A DNA stretch of 64,000 nt from NCBI GenBank assembly GCA_020002185.1, contig CM034541.1, positions 33,603,852 through 33,667,851 of the forward strand, read 5' to 3'. Made by a program: the position numbers and the translations under genes. This document shows positions 11,933 through 23,479 of this stretch, in pieces; the stretch's first letter is position 1; every line of letters starts with the position of its first letter. The stretch is from Paraescarpia echinospica (Eukaryota > Annelida > Polychaeta > Sabellida > Siboglinidae). The notes beneath the pieces were generated by a model. It worked only from the letters and a program-made list of their open reading frames with translations. It was not told where the DNA came from and searched no databases.

Positions 11933-12035
11933 GTTGGACTCTCAATAAGCCAAAAGGCTTTCTTGTCCACCTGCCATCTAGAGTTAATTCTCTGGGTGGC
12001 AATCTGGGTAAATTCTTGTTAAATCTTGTGTGTGT
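11933..12035 (+). mobile_element. 3'-end fragment of the same LINE family as 13.8-15.1 kb
   Basis: GGACTCTCAATAAGCCAAAA ... CCACCTGCCATCTAGAGTTA ... TCTCTGGGTGGCAATCT matches base for base, with few changes, the 3' UTR of the LINE at 15,027-15,115, including the terminal CTTGTTAAATCTTG. It is a severely 5'-truncated insertion of about 100 bases, preceded directly by an (AT)n run at 11,917-11,932. Confidence 0.85.
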
Positions 12036-12147
12036 ATGTGATATATCTGAAGAACAACAGAAGATGGTTACTTAGTGTGCGGTCAGTCGCTAAAAGTGAC
12101 CATTTTATTTATTTCTACCTGGACTGTGATCGAATACAGTGGGTTTA

Positions 12148-12318
12148 GGGATCACCTCAGAACGTTGATGTCCGATATCAGATGATATTACTTTCATCTG
12201 GCTTCAGCCCCGACCCCCCCCTCAGATGAAAGTTGGTAAACATTGATATGATGATATCAATATATATTAACAGTGTTGGTTTGAAGCGTAAAATATTGAT
12301 GTTCGATGCCAGATGTTT
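12148..12318 (+). mobile_element. MITE family A, partial copy (right end lost)
   Basis: Starts with the family's terminal inverted repeat, GGGATCACCTCAGAACGTTG, continues through the shared core (AAACATTGATATGATGATAT, AAAATATTGATGTTCGATG) and stops before the right terminal repeat. Flanked on the left by TTTA. Full copies are at 35,984, 41,288, 45,881 and 51,176. Confidence 0.8.
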
Positions 12319-12453
12319 GAATGATTTGGTGAGTTGTAATACTCAGCTTTGGTTTTTTGGCTGTGGTTGTCATTAGCAACACCCTGTCTCCGTCTGAAAC
12401 GATTTCACACGGTGGTTCTGTGATTTAATAAAGCTATATATACTTGTTTTTAT

Positions 12454-12757
12454 CGTGGCATATTAGAAATCTCAGTAAAATAAAAAACTTAGAGGACATT
12501 TTGACATTCATACTTGGGCTTGAGAAATGTCACATTGGTTATCAAAATTATATTTGATATGGACAACTAGACGTGTTTCCAAGAAAACTTATTCAAATGT
12601 GTTATCTTGGCTTATGTTGGGAATCTTAGGAAAATGAAAAACTCTGATGACATTTCAACATTTATACTGTGGCAGGAGAAATGTCAGTTTGATTATTAAA
12701 GTTATATTTGGTCCAGATAAATGGACGTTTTTTTAAAACATTATTATAGTGTCACTG
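12454..12757. repeat. Diverged tandem duplication of about 152 bp
   Basis: The first unit (CGTGGCATATTAGAAATCTC..., 12,454) and the second (TTGGCTTATGTTGGGAATCT..., 12,606) share the order AAACT-GA-GACATTTTGACATT, GAGAAATGTCA, TTATCAAAATTATATTTG, GGACAACTAGACGT with point changes throughout. An old local duplication; no coding sense seen. Confidence 0.7.
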
Positions 12758-13032
12758 TGTTTAATTGTTGTTCCGTCAAAAAGGAAACTTATTGATCACC
12801 CGTCCATATATTCAAAACAAGGTTAAAACCACATCAGCTCAGATGTTGTGCCATCTTAAAATGCAGCAACAAATACAATTAAATTTAGGTTAACACATAA
12901 TTTTAACATAATATATTTTAACATAATTTTCAAATGTTTTATAAAAACAAAAAATCTGGATAAATTACAGTGTGTGAAAACCAAACTAGTCATGGTTGTG
13001 CTAACCCCCCGCCCCACAGCGGAAGTCTAAAT

Positions 13033-13340
13033 TATATAAGTGTATCCATCAGCGTGGATCTGGACAGTGACTATCCCAAGGTAATCACTGCCGCTCAATT
13101 AATAAATGATGCCTTCGCGTGGTGCGTGGCATAGTTACTCCTCGGTGTGTGTTGATTCGAACAACAGGTGGAATCAGAAGATGCGTTACGATGCTTTTGT
13201 ACAGTTTGTGGAATAATCGCTGCTCCTCTGTGGATGGATTATGTATTATCGTACCCGTCGATGTGTGTGGTTGATGGTAATCGGAGGTGATGGTAGATCA
13301 TAGGATTGGTATAACAGATGTACATATCTGCATAAAAATG
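13033..13340 (+). promoter_or_regulatory. Possible TATA promoter and first exon ending ATG|GTAAGT
   Basis: TATATAAG at 13,033-13,040 is followed by about 300 bases that are less AT-rich and richer in CG dinucleotides than the flanks, ending in AAAAATG|GTAAGTCATG, a consensus donor at 13,341. If real, transcription would start near 13,065 and the exon would contribute only the initiator ATG (13,338-13,340) in phase 0. That phase fits DYRK exons 2 and 3. No expression evidence is available, so this is a hypothesis from signals only. Confidence 0.3.
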
Positions 13341-13784
13341 GTAAGTCATGCTTTCATTACCCTGTGCTGTCTACTACTGGTGCTGGATGCAAATGTGTGA
13401 CCCATTTTTTATTTATAAAATGAATTCTGTTTTTGTTTATTTGTACTCATTGTAGTCATACTGACATTTTAATTGGGGTATTTTTAGTTGTTGATCTTTG
13501 TGTAGATGTCGTTTTGTTTGGTGAAAATAAATTAAATATAAGTTGATTTTGTATAAAAAAAATTGTTTAATGGATAAATTGGACCAAATCAATGCAATTT
13601 AATATCAACATTGTAGATACTTGTATGATCATTATTAATAATAATTTTTTTGTTTACTTAACAACACCAAAATATTAAAGTACTTATTTTGGCACAGTAT
13701 TGAGAAATTGTTATTACTGCTTCAGTGTTTCGGATTTCCTCAAAATTATTCATCGAAATATCAAAATTCCATTAGATTTTTTAA

Positions 13785-15017
13785 TTGGTATTACCCAGAC
13801 ATTACCGCATTGATTTTCTTGTTAAACAAAACTTGATAAACCCATCTCAACATGGTTTTTTTAAAGCGAGGACATGCTTAACAAATATGTTATGTTTTTT
13901 GGAAGACATCACTAAGTGGGTAGATGAGGGATCACCGGTAGATATCGTCTACTTAGATTTTCAAAAAGCTTTCGACAAAGTACCACATCAAAGATTACTG
14001 CTGAAACTAAAGACCCATGGCATAGGAAATGGTATAATAAACTGGATAGAACAATGGCTGATTGACAGAAGACAACGTGTAGTAGTTGATGGGGAGGCTT
14101 CAAACTGGAAATCGGTATTGAGTGGGGTACCACAGGGATCAGTATTAGGACCTATATTATTCTTAATATATATCAACGATTTGGATGATGAAATAACAAG
14201 CAAAGTGTTGAAATTTGCAGATGATACAAAAGTGTTTAGAAGGATTAAAAGTGATGTAGATAGACAGCATTTACAAGATGATCTTGACAGGTTGATCAAA
14301 TGGTCTGAAAAGTGGCAAATGCTGTTCAATTTTGGGAAATGTAAATGCCTCCACACAGGACATGGGAACGAAGAGGTAGAATATACTATGGGGGGTACTG
14401 TACTAAGTACTACTGTAAAAGAAAAGGACTTAGGGTTAACCATTAGTGCTGATATGAAGGTTTCAGAGCAGTGCGGAATTGCAGCTTCAAAGGGAAATCA
14501 AATCCTTGGATTAATTAGGCGAAACATAACGTATAAGGAAAAAGAGCTAATAATACCGCTGTACAAAACAATAGTTAGGCCTCATTTAGAATATTGTATT
14601 GAAGCGTGGAGGTCATATCGCAGGAAAGATATGCTAGAAAGAGTGCAGAGGAGAGCAACTAAAATGATACCAAAACTGAGGGATCTTAGTTATGAAATAC
14701 GCCTAAAAAAATGCAGATTAACAACACCAGAGACCAGGAGATTGAGAGGAGATCAGATAGAAGTGTTTAAAATATTGAATGGTTATGAAAATATTGATAG
14801 AAATATATTTTTTTCAGTTAAGAAAGATAGAAGGACTAGAGGACATGAAGTTACATTAGCAAAGGAGCAGAGTAGATTAGATATAAGAAAGTTTTCATTT
14901 TCACAAAGGACTGTAAATGAATGGAACAGATTATCTGCTGATTGTGTTGGTGCTAGTAGCGTGAATATGTTTAAAAATAAAATCGACACATACCTCAGAC
15001 GGGCGGGATACACATAG
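13785..15017 (+). CDS. Non-LTR retrotransposon reverse transcriptase (5'-truncated)
   Basis: A 410-codon open frame encoding the RT domain and C-terminal region of a CR1/Jockey-like LINE; it would copy the element's RNA at the nicked target. Visible motifs: NPSQHGF near residue 20, VYLDFQKAFDKVPHQRL near 55-70 (first catalytic Asp), SGVPQGSVLGPILFLIYIND near 112-131, and the catalytic FADDTK at about 143-148. The C-terminal part shows RPHLEYC and LERVQRR, then RRLRGDQIEVFKILNG. The frame has no internal stop. There is no ATG at the left edge (first codon is TTG) and no endonuclease domain, so the insertion is 5'-truncated and cannot be autonomous. An uninterrupted frame suggests recent insertion. 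Confidence 0.92.
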   Translation: MVLPRHYRIDFLVKQNLINPSQHGFFKARTCLTNMLCFLEDITKWVDEGSPVDIVYLDFQKAFDKVPHQRLLLKLKTHGIGNGIINWIEQWLIDRRQRVVVDGEASNWKSVLSGVPQGSVLGPILFLIYINDLDDEITSKVLKFADDTKVFRRIKSDVDRQHLQDDLDRLIKWSEKWQMLFNFGKCKCLHTGHGNEEVEYTMGGTVLSTTVKEKDLGLTISADMKVSEQCGIAASKGNQILGLIRRNITYKEKELIIPLYKTIVRPHLEYCIEAWRSYRRKDMLERVQRRATKMIPKLRDLSYEIRLKKCRLTTPETRRLRGDQIEVFKILNGYENIDRNIFFSVKKDRRTRGHEVTLAKEQSRLDIRKFSFSQRTVNEWNRLSADCVGASSVNMFKNKIDTYLRRAGYT

Positions 15018-15120
15018 ATAAAAGGGTCGGACTCTCGATAAGCCAAAAGGGCTTCCTTGTCCACCTGCCACCTAGAGTTAATTCTCTGGGTGGCAATCTT
15101 GTTAAATCTTGTTAAATGTA
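13790..15120 (+). mobile_element. 5'-truncated LINE insertion (CR1/Jockey-like)
   Basis: The RT frame is followed by a short 3' UTR from 15,018 containing GGACTCTCGATAAGCCAAAA and CACCTAGAGTTAATTCTCTG, ending in a short tandem ATCTTGTTAA ATCTTGTTAA ATG near 15,100-15,118 instead of poly(A), as CR1-type elements do. The same 3' end is found alone at 11,933-12,035, and a decayed coding fragment of the family at 16,600-16,800. I could not define a target-site duplication by eye. Confidence 0.85.
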
Positions 15121-15129
15121 CAGTTGTAT

Positions 15130-15715
15130 TGCCATGTACAAAGTAATTGATGGAATCTTTCAAAAGACATGTTTTGCTGATACAACTGTTTATAAATAAA
15201 CAAATGTTATTATTCTTTCCTTATATTAAGACTACAGTTTTGTTTATAACAATATTATTTGCTTTCTATGTACGCATTTCTCATTAACAACAGTTCATTT
15301 CCAGATGTGTTGCTTCAATAGTTGTCTTGCCTACTGATTTAGTCATCATGTGTTCCCTAGGGGGCAGCACTATTAGTTGATATTAGAAAGCAGTCTATCC
15401 TCAAGTGAAAGATTGTCATGTTTGTTTACCTGGGTCTGTAATAGATATCTGTCTATCCTGACAACTCTCAAAGACTTTGACTTCCCAAGTAAATAGTTTA
15501 ATTTAAAACACAATAACATGTTTGCATTTAGCAACACTTAAGAATGATCACATAGCTGACATAAGTTAGTCCTAAACAGTTTTGCATCACATTTGGTGGT
15601 GTGGTCATCGCTATGAATCGTGGGAAAAATAAACCTCCATAGTGGTACCACCTTTTGAGTGGAAGATATTTTAATACACATTGATGCTTTTGTGAGATGC
15701 TTCCCAGAGAAGTCA
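15130..15715. other. Non-coding; nothing recognised
   Basis: AT-rich sequence between the LINE and a SINE fragment. No gene or further repeat recognised. Confidence 0.5.
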
Positions 15716-15815
15716 AGATGGTGTTCGATTGAACAGGTCTGCCAGGGGGTAAAGTGTAAAGCGCCTTGAGCAGTACTGCACTATATAAGAACTTACCTTT
15801 ACTTTTTTACTTTTA
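15716..15815 (+). mobile_element. SINE family A, 3' fragment (sense)
   Basis: Contains GTTCGATTGAACAGGTCTGCC, AAAGTGTAAAGCGCCTTGAG and CACTATATAAGAACTTACC, ending in a T/AC-rich run (TTTACTTTTTTACTTTT) that gives the tail of the family. It shows the sense orientation of the element and the AAGCGCC...TATATAAG tail most clearly. Confidence 0.8.
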
Positions 15816-16599
15816 TGGAAATCAGATCCGGCAGCATTGTGGGTACAGAGGTGGTGTATTGGTAACCATATCACGTTGGTTGAATCTGGTGGGTATTGGC
15901 TGTTGTTTTGGAAGCCATTTGTGATTGTTCGTGATTTGAACAAATATAAAACACTGCATTTTACCTACAAACTTCTGAGATGATCCCTAAAAAGTAGTAT
16001 ATTTTATGAGTGAGCATATGGAGTGGAGTCTCTTTATTTATTATATACAATGTACAAGGAACACATTAGGACTTAGCCAAACTATTTCACCAGTTCCAAT
16101 TATGTACTGATAACCACTGGTTTTGCTGTATACCATTTCAAGAGGACAACAATATATTATTGATGAGTAGGCCTGTCTGTAACGCATGATTAACACAATG
16201 TGCCCATGAAAATCATCAGGTGTAGAGATTATTATGTTTACAACACCGCAAACACGTTATAAATTACAGTGTGATTATATACAAATTAGTGCCTTTAGGT
16301 ATGTGACTGATATTGTCAAATTACAGTTGTCAGCACTATGACAATGACAGTGGTTCATCACTTGAAATAGACTGACTGTGACAGGGGTCTTTGTTTGTGT
16401 CTGTGACTCTGTTCATCACTCTGGGAAATCTGTGCAAAATGAAGTTAGAGGAACAGAGAGTCTCTTGTTTTCAGTGAACACAATCAACTTCTACAGTTAT
16501 CGAACACGTAAGGTAGAAGCATTTGGTTGGGAGTGATAACATATGCTCATGGCACAAACAGATTTGAGATATGTTGACACTTGGTTTAGCTCTAGTTTT

Positions 16600-16800
16600 A
16601 TAACTGTGTACATGGCTTGGGATTAAGAGCACCAACATGCAGGCTTAGAGTATTGAATAGTTGCAAAGATGTTTATAGAAATATGTTCTTCAAATATAAG
16701 GACACATAATTATATAGGATATAAGTGTTCTTTGTCACAGAGAAATTATCAACTGAATGTCCAAATGCTAGTAGTGTGAACAAATACATTTAAATTATTT
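16600..16800 (+). pseudogene. Decayed fragment of the 13.8-kb LINE family
   Basis: GTATTGAATAGTTGCAAAGA and TTTATAGAAATATGTTCTTC align with the LINE's ATATTGAATGGTTATGAAAA and GATAGAAATATATTTTTTTC. Further right, AATGCTAGTAGTGTGAA aligns with GGTGCTAGTAGCGTGAA. Order and spacing agree; many substitutions and gaps make this an old copy. Confidence 0.6.
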
Positions 16801-16844
16801 TTTATATTTACAAATATATGGTGGGAACTGGTTACATATATATA

Positions 16845-16975
16845 CATTAATATGCTAACTTTAGATCACTGTAAATGCATCTCCAAGGCGCTAAGTTCTC
16901 TTTCTTTCACTTTGTTAGACTACTGGCCTCTGATCTACCAACTGGTGACGTATTTCAGAAAACACAACAGTAGTT
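16845..16975 (+). repeat. Dispersed repeat D, copy 1
   Basis: TTAATATGCTAACTTTAGAT, CTCTGATCTACCAACTGGTG and the following AAAACACAAC are found again on the - strand at 46,405-46,545 (DYRK intron 12). Element class unknown. Confidence 0.65.
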
Positions 16976-17179
16976 ATTTGGAGAGGTTTACTTGTGTGTT
17001 TTGTTATGCTGTGCTTTTCCATAGGATCTTTCTCCTACCTGAGAGAATTGAGTGGTGGTCAGTTCTCCAGGTGGCGCCACTGTACTGATGACAACAGCTG
17101 CCATGTAAACTAATTATCATTGCAAACAAATCTGCATACGTAGACTACTCAAATAAAAACATCTCACCCCTTTCAAAAG

Positions 17180-17515
17180 ACAGATACAGCAGTGTAGGGG
17201 TTGACAGATTCAGTAGTGTAGGGGTTGACAGATACAGTAGTGTAGGGGTAGACAGATACAGTAGTGGTAGGGGTTGACAGATACAGTAGTGTAGGGGTTG
17301 ACAGATACAGTAGTGTAGGGGTTGACAGATACAGCAGTGTAGGGGTTGACAGATACAGTAGTGTAGGGGTTGACAGATACATGCAATAGTGTAGGGGTCG
17401 ACAGATACAGTAGTGTGGGGGTTGACAGATACAGTAGTGTAGGGGTTGACAGATACAGTACTGTAGGGGTTGACAGATACAGTAGTGTAGGGGTTGACAG
17501 ATACGCACTTTACAT
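17180..17515. repeat. 24-bp minisatellite, about 14 units
   Basis: Unit GTGTAGGGGTTGACAGATAC plus AGTA, with a few units altered (GATTCAG, ATGCAATAG). The unit length, a multiple of three, produces open frames on both strands (VGVDRYSS-like on +, CICQPLHY-like on -) that are not genes. Confidence 0.95.
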
Positions 17516-18135
17516 ACAAGCCAGGGTTCTTTTTGTGTGTGTTTGTGTATGTGTGAAAACTGGTTCTCAGCATTGGGGCCTGAGCTTCCATTTAACTTCC
17601 TTGTAGCTCCGGTGACCGCCATAGTGTAGGTCCTGTCTTGTTAGTTTGGAATGTAAGAGGCATTGAGTGTGACAGCATCCTGGTTGTGACCCCACCCCCT
17701 GCAACCTACAAGGAGTGCTTGGTGTCTCGTTCTGAGAAACACTGAACAAGGCCTCAGAACAACATCAGACATAAGTAAAAACCAACATGAATAAAAACTT
17801 CCTGTTCATCTCTTTAAATATTTTTGCGTTCTAGTTGCATAGCTATAGATGTAATTGCTTGTGGCACTGCCAGTAACCATGGCAACAAGCTGTGAGAGGG
17901 GGCAGCTATCTTTTGAATCTGCTTCTCTAATGATGTAAGATTTGTCCTGATAACATAAACTGTAGTTCTCTGACACCCCATCCCCTGCCCACTTCCAGGG
18001 TACAAATAAAGGGTGTGTTTAGGGAGAGACTAAAAGTCAAGGCAGTTAAAGTGTGACAATATTCTTCTTTCAGTCATTTAATACACAAAAATTGTGCTTG
18101 CAGTATGGAAATGTTTTGTTCTATAAATAATAATA
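17515..18135. other. Non-coding; nothing recognised
   Basis: No gene, RNA or named repeat seen between the 24-bp array and dispersed repeat C. Confidence 0.45.
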
Positions 18136-18240
18136 AGGTGACTTCTTTTGCACCAAAATTCTCGGAAAACCAAGCTCAGAGGTGCATCAATACAAAATGG
18201 TTAGTCAGTCTGAGAAATTATTTGCATCTTGTAATGATTG
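18136..18240 (+). repeat. Dispersed repeat C, copy 1
   Basis: ACTTCTTTTGCACCAAAATT, AACCAAGCTCAGAGGTGCAT and GTTAGTCAGTCTGAGAAATT match the copies at 35,095-35,200 (+) and 58,170-58,312 (-). Class unknown; no terminal repeats found. Confidence 0.7.
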
Positions 18241-18506
18241 CAGCTGCAGAACCTCCACATTTCTAATACTTTTATAAATTCAGGTGTCCATTTCTACCCT
18301 TTCAGCATGGACAAATAAGGTGAATATCATATACAAGTTCAGCAAGCAAAAGAGTCAATCAAGTAGTTTATGGTCATTGCAAAATCAATGTACCTGGGTA
18401 ATTAACAAATTGGATAATTTTCATATCATTATGTACAATTTTGGTAAATAAAATCTAAAATGAGAGCAGTATCACACTTTGTCCGCCTTTTCCTTTTTGT
18501 TGCCTT

Positions 18507-18705
18507 GTGGTATGTCCCATGTGTTTAATCTGTCTTTAGACTGACAACCTGTGTCTGTATGTCCCATGTGTTTAATTTGTCTTTACACTGACAACCTGTG
18601 TCTGTATGTCCCATGTGTTTAATATGTCTTTAGACTGACAACCTGTGTCTGTATGTCCCATGTGTTTAATCTGTCTTTAGACTGACAACCTGTGTCTGTA
18701 TGTGT
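18507..18705. repeat. 47-bp minisatellite, four units
   Basis: TATGTCCCATGTGTTTAATC, TGTCTTTAGACTGACAACCT and GTGTCTG make a 47-base unit present four times in direct order with two or three substitutions. Confidence 0.92.
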
Positions 18706-18709
18706 GTGT

Positions 18710-19265
18710 GCCTCAAACACTATCAAGGGAGCACATTCTCTTTCAGTACATATTTCAACAAATGACAGAACCAGATGAAGAGGGTAATTTACTGCCTCTT
18801 CCTTAATTGCAATTATAGGATTTCCCAGTGCTGTGTAATAGCCCTGGGGCATTTTCCCTTGGGGGTGTCCAACTGTTTGCTAGGGGGTGCCATTTGAACA
18901 CTTTCAATGAAGTGATTTGTTGAGGTCACTTGGCCATTAGGTATTATGTCATCTGGAATCTATTGTTGTCCTGTCACTTTCTGTCTTTCCTGACATCACT
19001 GACTTGCTTCAGCTGTCAACTATCAGCCCTGGTGGGAAGGGAAGGAAGTAATTGTTTGGTGTTGTCTGCTGATTGGCCCTGCTGGGAACCAGTTCATTGA
19101 GATAACGAGATAACGAGATAACGAAAATCTATCATTAAACAGAAACTATTGAACATTTTATGGAGCTTTTTCAAAATGCAAAAAGCTGCTGCTGTATCTT
19201 ACAAGGGACACTATTTCCGTGACACACCGGCAAAAATGTCCCTGTTATGCGTCCTGGTGTTGATA
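18710..19265. other. Non-coding; nothing recognised
   Basis: A triple GAGATAACGA run at about 19,099-19,125 is the only local structure noticed. Confidence 0.45.
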
Positions 19266-19269
19266 AATT

Positions 19270-19372
19270 TCAGGGGTACAGTCATTTGCCCAACAGTCAT
19301 TTGTCCAATGGTCATTTGCCCAACGGTCGTTTGCCCAGCACTCAAGTGGGAAAAGGGTCATTTGCCCGGTTG
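19270..19372. repeat. 15-bp repeat (CAGTCATTTGCCCAA)n, four to five units
   Basis: CAGTCATTTGCCCAA, CAGTCATTTGTCCAA, TGGTCATTTGCCCAA and CGGTCGTTTGCCCAG follow each other, and a further GGTCATTTGCCCGG lies at about 19,355. Confidence 0.85.
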
Positions 19373-19594
19373 TGAAAAATAAAATAAATTGATTAACAGT
19401 TCACCTATTCTGTGATTTTCCAGTTTATATTCAATTTCAGTATACAGATATATGTTAAGGAGCGAACTTGATTTCAAAGAGCTCATAGAAATGTTAGTGA
19501 AATGGCCCCAGGTCCATATATTTCTACAGTACTGGGCAATTTTAGGATTTCTTTCACAAGTGAATATTTCCACTAATCTTACTAAGTATAAAAT

Positions 19595-19600
19595 TTGATG

Positions 19601-19633
<33 letters not shown>

Positions 19634-19634
19634 A
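19595..19634. repeat. (AT)n microsatellite
   Basis: Interrupted ATATATATATACATATATAT run; simple repeat. Confidence 0.9.
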
Positions 19635-20241
19635 TAATTAAAGACATTAATATCAACATTTCTAAGACAACTTAGATATTTAATAAATAATTTCTGACAC
19701 TTCTTATGCAACAAACTTAATTCACGATCAAAACGTGTGTTACTAGCTTTGAGAAATAACATACATCAGCCACTAGATTTGTTATCATTTCACTCAAAGA
19801 CGATCCTTGTCTCATGATCAACCACATGGTTTTTTACTCAGTCTCTTCACTCTTTTCCCATGATTCTAAGTTCAGTGTTGCTTCGTAATATAATCTTCAG
19901 CCAACATCTGGAGTGAGGATAGACCGCAAGTTTCAACTGTGCTACACTCGGTCGATGAATGTGCAACTGTTTCCATGGCAATATGTCATTGTTAAAGAAT
20001 TGTTGCATCATCTCTGTCAATAACTTAAGACATTCAGTATCAGTTCCTAGTAATGTCATCATTGTTATCATAACTGTATTTTTGCAGTGTATATGTTTGT
20101 GGATTTTTGGGCCATATAAGAATGGTAATAATAGCTATCATCATCAGAGTCATAGAGTCATCATCATTATAACCATTGATATCATCACCTTCATTATAAT
20201 TCTCATTTTTATATTTATTATCATCATCTTTAGAAAATAAA

Positions 20242-20527
20242 AAAACCTAAATACTTATATCCAGCCCCAGTCATATTCCCTGGCAGACCGGTTCAATCAA
20301 ACACTATCTCAACTTCTTGGGGAAGCTTTCAGCCACGATGCAATTAATGTGTGATGACAATTCATATACAACTTACTATCCACCATGTCTATAGCCAGGT
20401 ACTCATTCAGACAGCTGATTGAGCAGTAGCGGTGTAGAGTGAGCAAACATGGCCAAGTTACGAAACAGCAGCCAAAGGATTCGAAAGCAGGTTCTCTCGA
20501 CTGAGAGTCTGATGCTCTATTACCATT
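20242..20527 (-). mobile_element. SINE family A, copy 3
   Basis: Contains CCCTGGCAGACCGGTTCAATC, CTATAGCCAGGTACTCATTC and ACTGAGAGTCTGATGCTCTA in the same order as the other copies, with a deletion of the GGACTGCTCAAAGCGC part. CATCAT-rich sequence borders it on both sides (20,130-20,230 and 20,540-20,610). Confidence 0.75.
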
Positions 20528-20529
20528 GT

Positions 20530-23210
20530 CATTATTAGGTATTGATTTAATCATCATCTTCATCACCACTATAATAACAGTCATCGTGATCATGGTCACT
20601 ATTAGCATCAGTGTTTTCCGTTAATATTTTATCACGTTTCCAAGAAGGACGCAGTGCCGACAGTTGAGGATTGCACGATTCCAGTCCTGCTAGGCAACAC
20701 TGGGCATGTACACGTCAGACTCGCAGTTTATTAAATGGTCATTAATGCGCCAGTCAACAAACAACACCCAAATTACTCCAGCGCAAACAGCAAACAGCAG
20801 CCAGCAATTGGTCTCAAGAAGAACCACGTTTCTACGTGTAAACCAAGTAACAACATTTATTCTAACTTTCATGGTAAAGAAAAACAACTTTTAACAGACA
20901 GACAATACTAATAAAAACATTTACTGGTGTAATACGTTGTCGGTGTTCCTCTTAGTACCATATTATGGCCTCCTTTCCCATGGAAATTCCATCTATGATG
21001 TACTTTATTGTGTTAGTAGTGAGCGCTCTTTGATCTTTACTTATCCTTCAAAGTGATTCTTCGTTCAAAGAGTCACCACACGTCTTAAACGATAGAGGAG
21101 ATGTCCATTAGCGCAGCATGCTTCTGGCTTAGATTCATTCATCTCGCCAGAGTGTTAGTCTGCTGTCTGCGTTACTTCAGGAAAGGTGCCTCTCTGTATC
21201 CTCAACCTTTGTGGTGGGGTAATTCCCCCCATAGAGGGGTGGTGGTAGAGTGATTTAGCCACTTGGCAGACAGGTCCATGGTATAAATTGATTGACAACA
21301 TCATAGAAATAGAGTATAATTATGTTTTTATTGGCTGCACTGTACTCCGGTGATTGTGTGTGGCAGTGGTCAAGTGGTCAAGACAGCCTCTTGTGTGGTA
21401 GCCATGCAGGTGACGGATGCCTTTCAGGTGTCAATTGCATCATGGCTGAATGATTTCCGGAGAATTGGTGGTCTGAAAGGAACTAGTCTGCCAGAGGGCG
21501 AACACGCGGTGTGTGTAATTGCGGTCTTGTAGTCCTTATGTTCCTGTCCGTTGCTTCACGAAGGGTATTTATTTATTTATAATTACTTTCATTTCCGTCA
21601 ATCCACGTTCCTATAGTTTCATGGCTGCTGGGACACCACATCTGTTTACGTCGATCAGCTGGTGTTTTTTCGCCCACAAACTGTGATGATTTCCTCTCCG
21701 ATTGTTTTTCATTGTGGATTATCAAAATATTAATAATAGTATTATTAAACATTTGCTGTGCCGTCATAATTTTTTTTATTTAGAAATAAACATTGATCGT
21801 GACAATTTTCATCAAGCGGGAAGAATAATTAAATAATAATTTTTTGTAGTTGTGTATTATGAATAAAATTTATTTAATAAATATTATGTTTATTACAGGC
21901 TGTACATAGACACATAGAGTGAATTTACCATGCACAGTCAGACCGTTATTACGTATCTAGAGGAGAATTAATTTTAAAATTGCTTAATTATTATCCAAGC
22001 TAGAGTTAAATGAAGCGAGCTATTAATAGCACCAATGCTTCTATGAGCTTCCAAGATACTAAATTAACACTGTTTATTTGCCACTTTGCTGACTGTATTG
22101 CCTGGCCTGAGGTTACTCTCTGCATGGTCTTCTTTGTTCAAAGTCAGCCCTCCATTAAACCCCTGAATTGCCCCATCTAGTAACCCTGCTACTGGACTGC
22201 CTGTCTGTCACTGCTAGGGATAAGAAGAACTTACAGAAGTACAATTAAGTACTTCACTTGAGGCTAAGCTAACCCAACTATGCGGTTTAGGTCCAGTTGT
22301 GGCATAAACTAACCAGAGCCATGTGTGCGTGATGGGTGCCCTGTTGGTAGGGGGGCCAGTGATTTATTATTAAGAAACTATCATCTTCTTATTCTATGTT
22401 TATTTATTGTATTTTCATTATAATTATTTTTTATGAGGACTGTATTGGATATAAGTGTACTTTGTGTGTTTTTATGTGTCTCCTTAGTGTTATTATATAT
22501 AATTTATGATGACACTATTGTTAGTAATATTTATCACATATATATCTATATATAAGTTTAGTTAATAAACTCAATCAAACTTGAGAGAGTGTAGGCCCAC
22601 GCACACGCACACGCACACGCACACACATAATTATATATATAATTGTGCTGTCTAACTAACAGCTACGTAACAGCTTGTTTTGTCAAACAAAACTCTTTAC
22701 AGACAATTATTATTTCTGTGCCAGCCACTGCATGATTATCAATAATGTACTGGGGCTTTTTAAATTAACTAATTATCCATTTGTTGGCCTTGCTAAATGT
22801 TGATGGTGACAGTTTTTATTGAAATGAAGTGTTTTAATTGCAATTTGACTGCAAGATATTGTAGAGTAGAACATAACGTCATATGAGGTGGAGCCAATTA
22901 AACATGAGCACATTAAAGGCTACTTTCTGGAACTTGCATTTAAAGCTGTGCTGACAATTTTGTTCCATTTGATTGGCTTTTATTAATTAATACATGTTTA
23001 TCATACCAGATGGTTATGTTTAGTTGCATTCACACAGCAAAGTTTATGTGAATTTATTTAATGTTATATTATAACTGTCAATATTATAATAATTATGAAG
23101 ATGATGATGATTTTATTCAATATAAAAATGTAAATGTGTAAATACATAAAATATAAATACAGCTAGAGTACACCATATATAAGGATTGGATTACACAAGA
23201 AAATGCACAC
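20530..23210. other. Long gene-poor stretch
   Basis: No gene or RNA recognised. Simple runs of (CACACG)n at about 22,595-22,625 and AT tracts are present. A 60-codon frame at 21,350-21,532 has no family features. Confidence 0.5.
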
Positions 23211-23212
23211 AC

Positions 23213-23340
23213 TTGTTCCCATTGTGGTCCTTGTGTTCCCATTGTGGTCCTTGTGTTTCCATTGTGGTCTTTGTGTTTCCAGTGTGGTCTTTGTGTTTCC
23301 AATGTGGTCTTTGTGTTTCCATTGTGGTCCTTGTATTTGG
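23213..23340. repeat. 20-bp minisatellite, six to seven units
   Basis: Unit TTCCATTGTGGTCTTTGTGT with C/T changes (GGTCCTTGTG), in direct tandem. Confidence 0.92.
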
Positions 23341-23479
23341 AGCTGATGTAGAAGTTTGTTTGGCTGAATTAGATTCAGTTATAAGATGTGTTAGACTTGA
23401 TGTTCTGTGAGAATTTATGGATTCCTTTGCATATATTACACCCAGCCAAACACAGCAACAACATTAATGTAAACAATTG

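Noticed and set aside
13338..13340. Calling the ATG|GTAAGT exon a definite DYRK first exon
   Set aside because: Only TATA, composition and phase support it; kept as a low-confidence promoter feature.
13785..15163. The - strand frames inside the LINE (13,912-14,443; 14,783-15,163)
   Set aside because: Shadows of the RT frame.
17145..17622. Cys-rich repeat proteins (CICQPLHY-like) on -
   Set aside because: Shadows of the 24-bp array.
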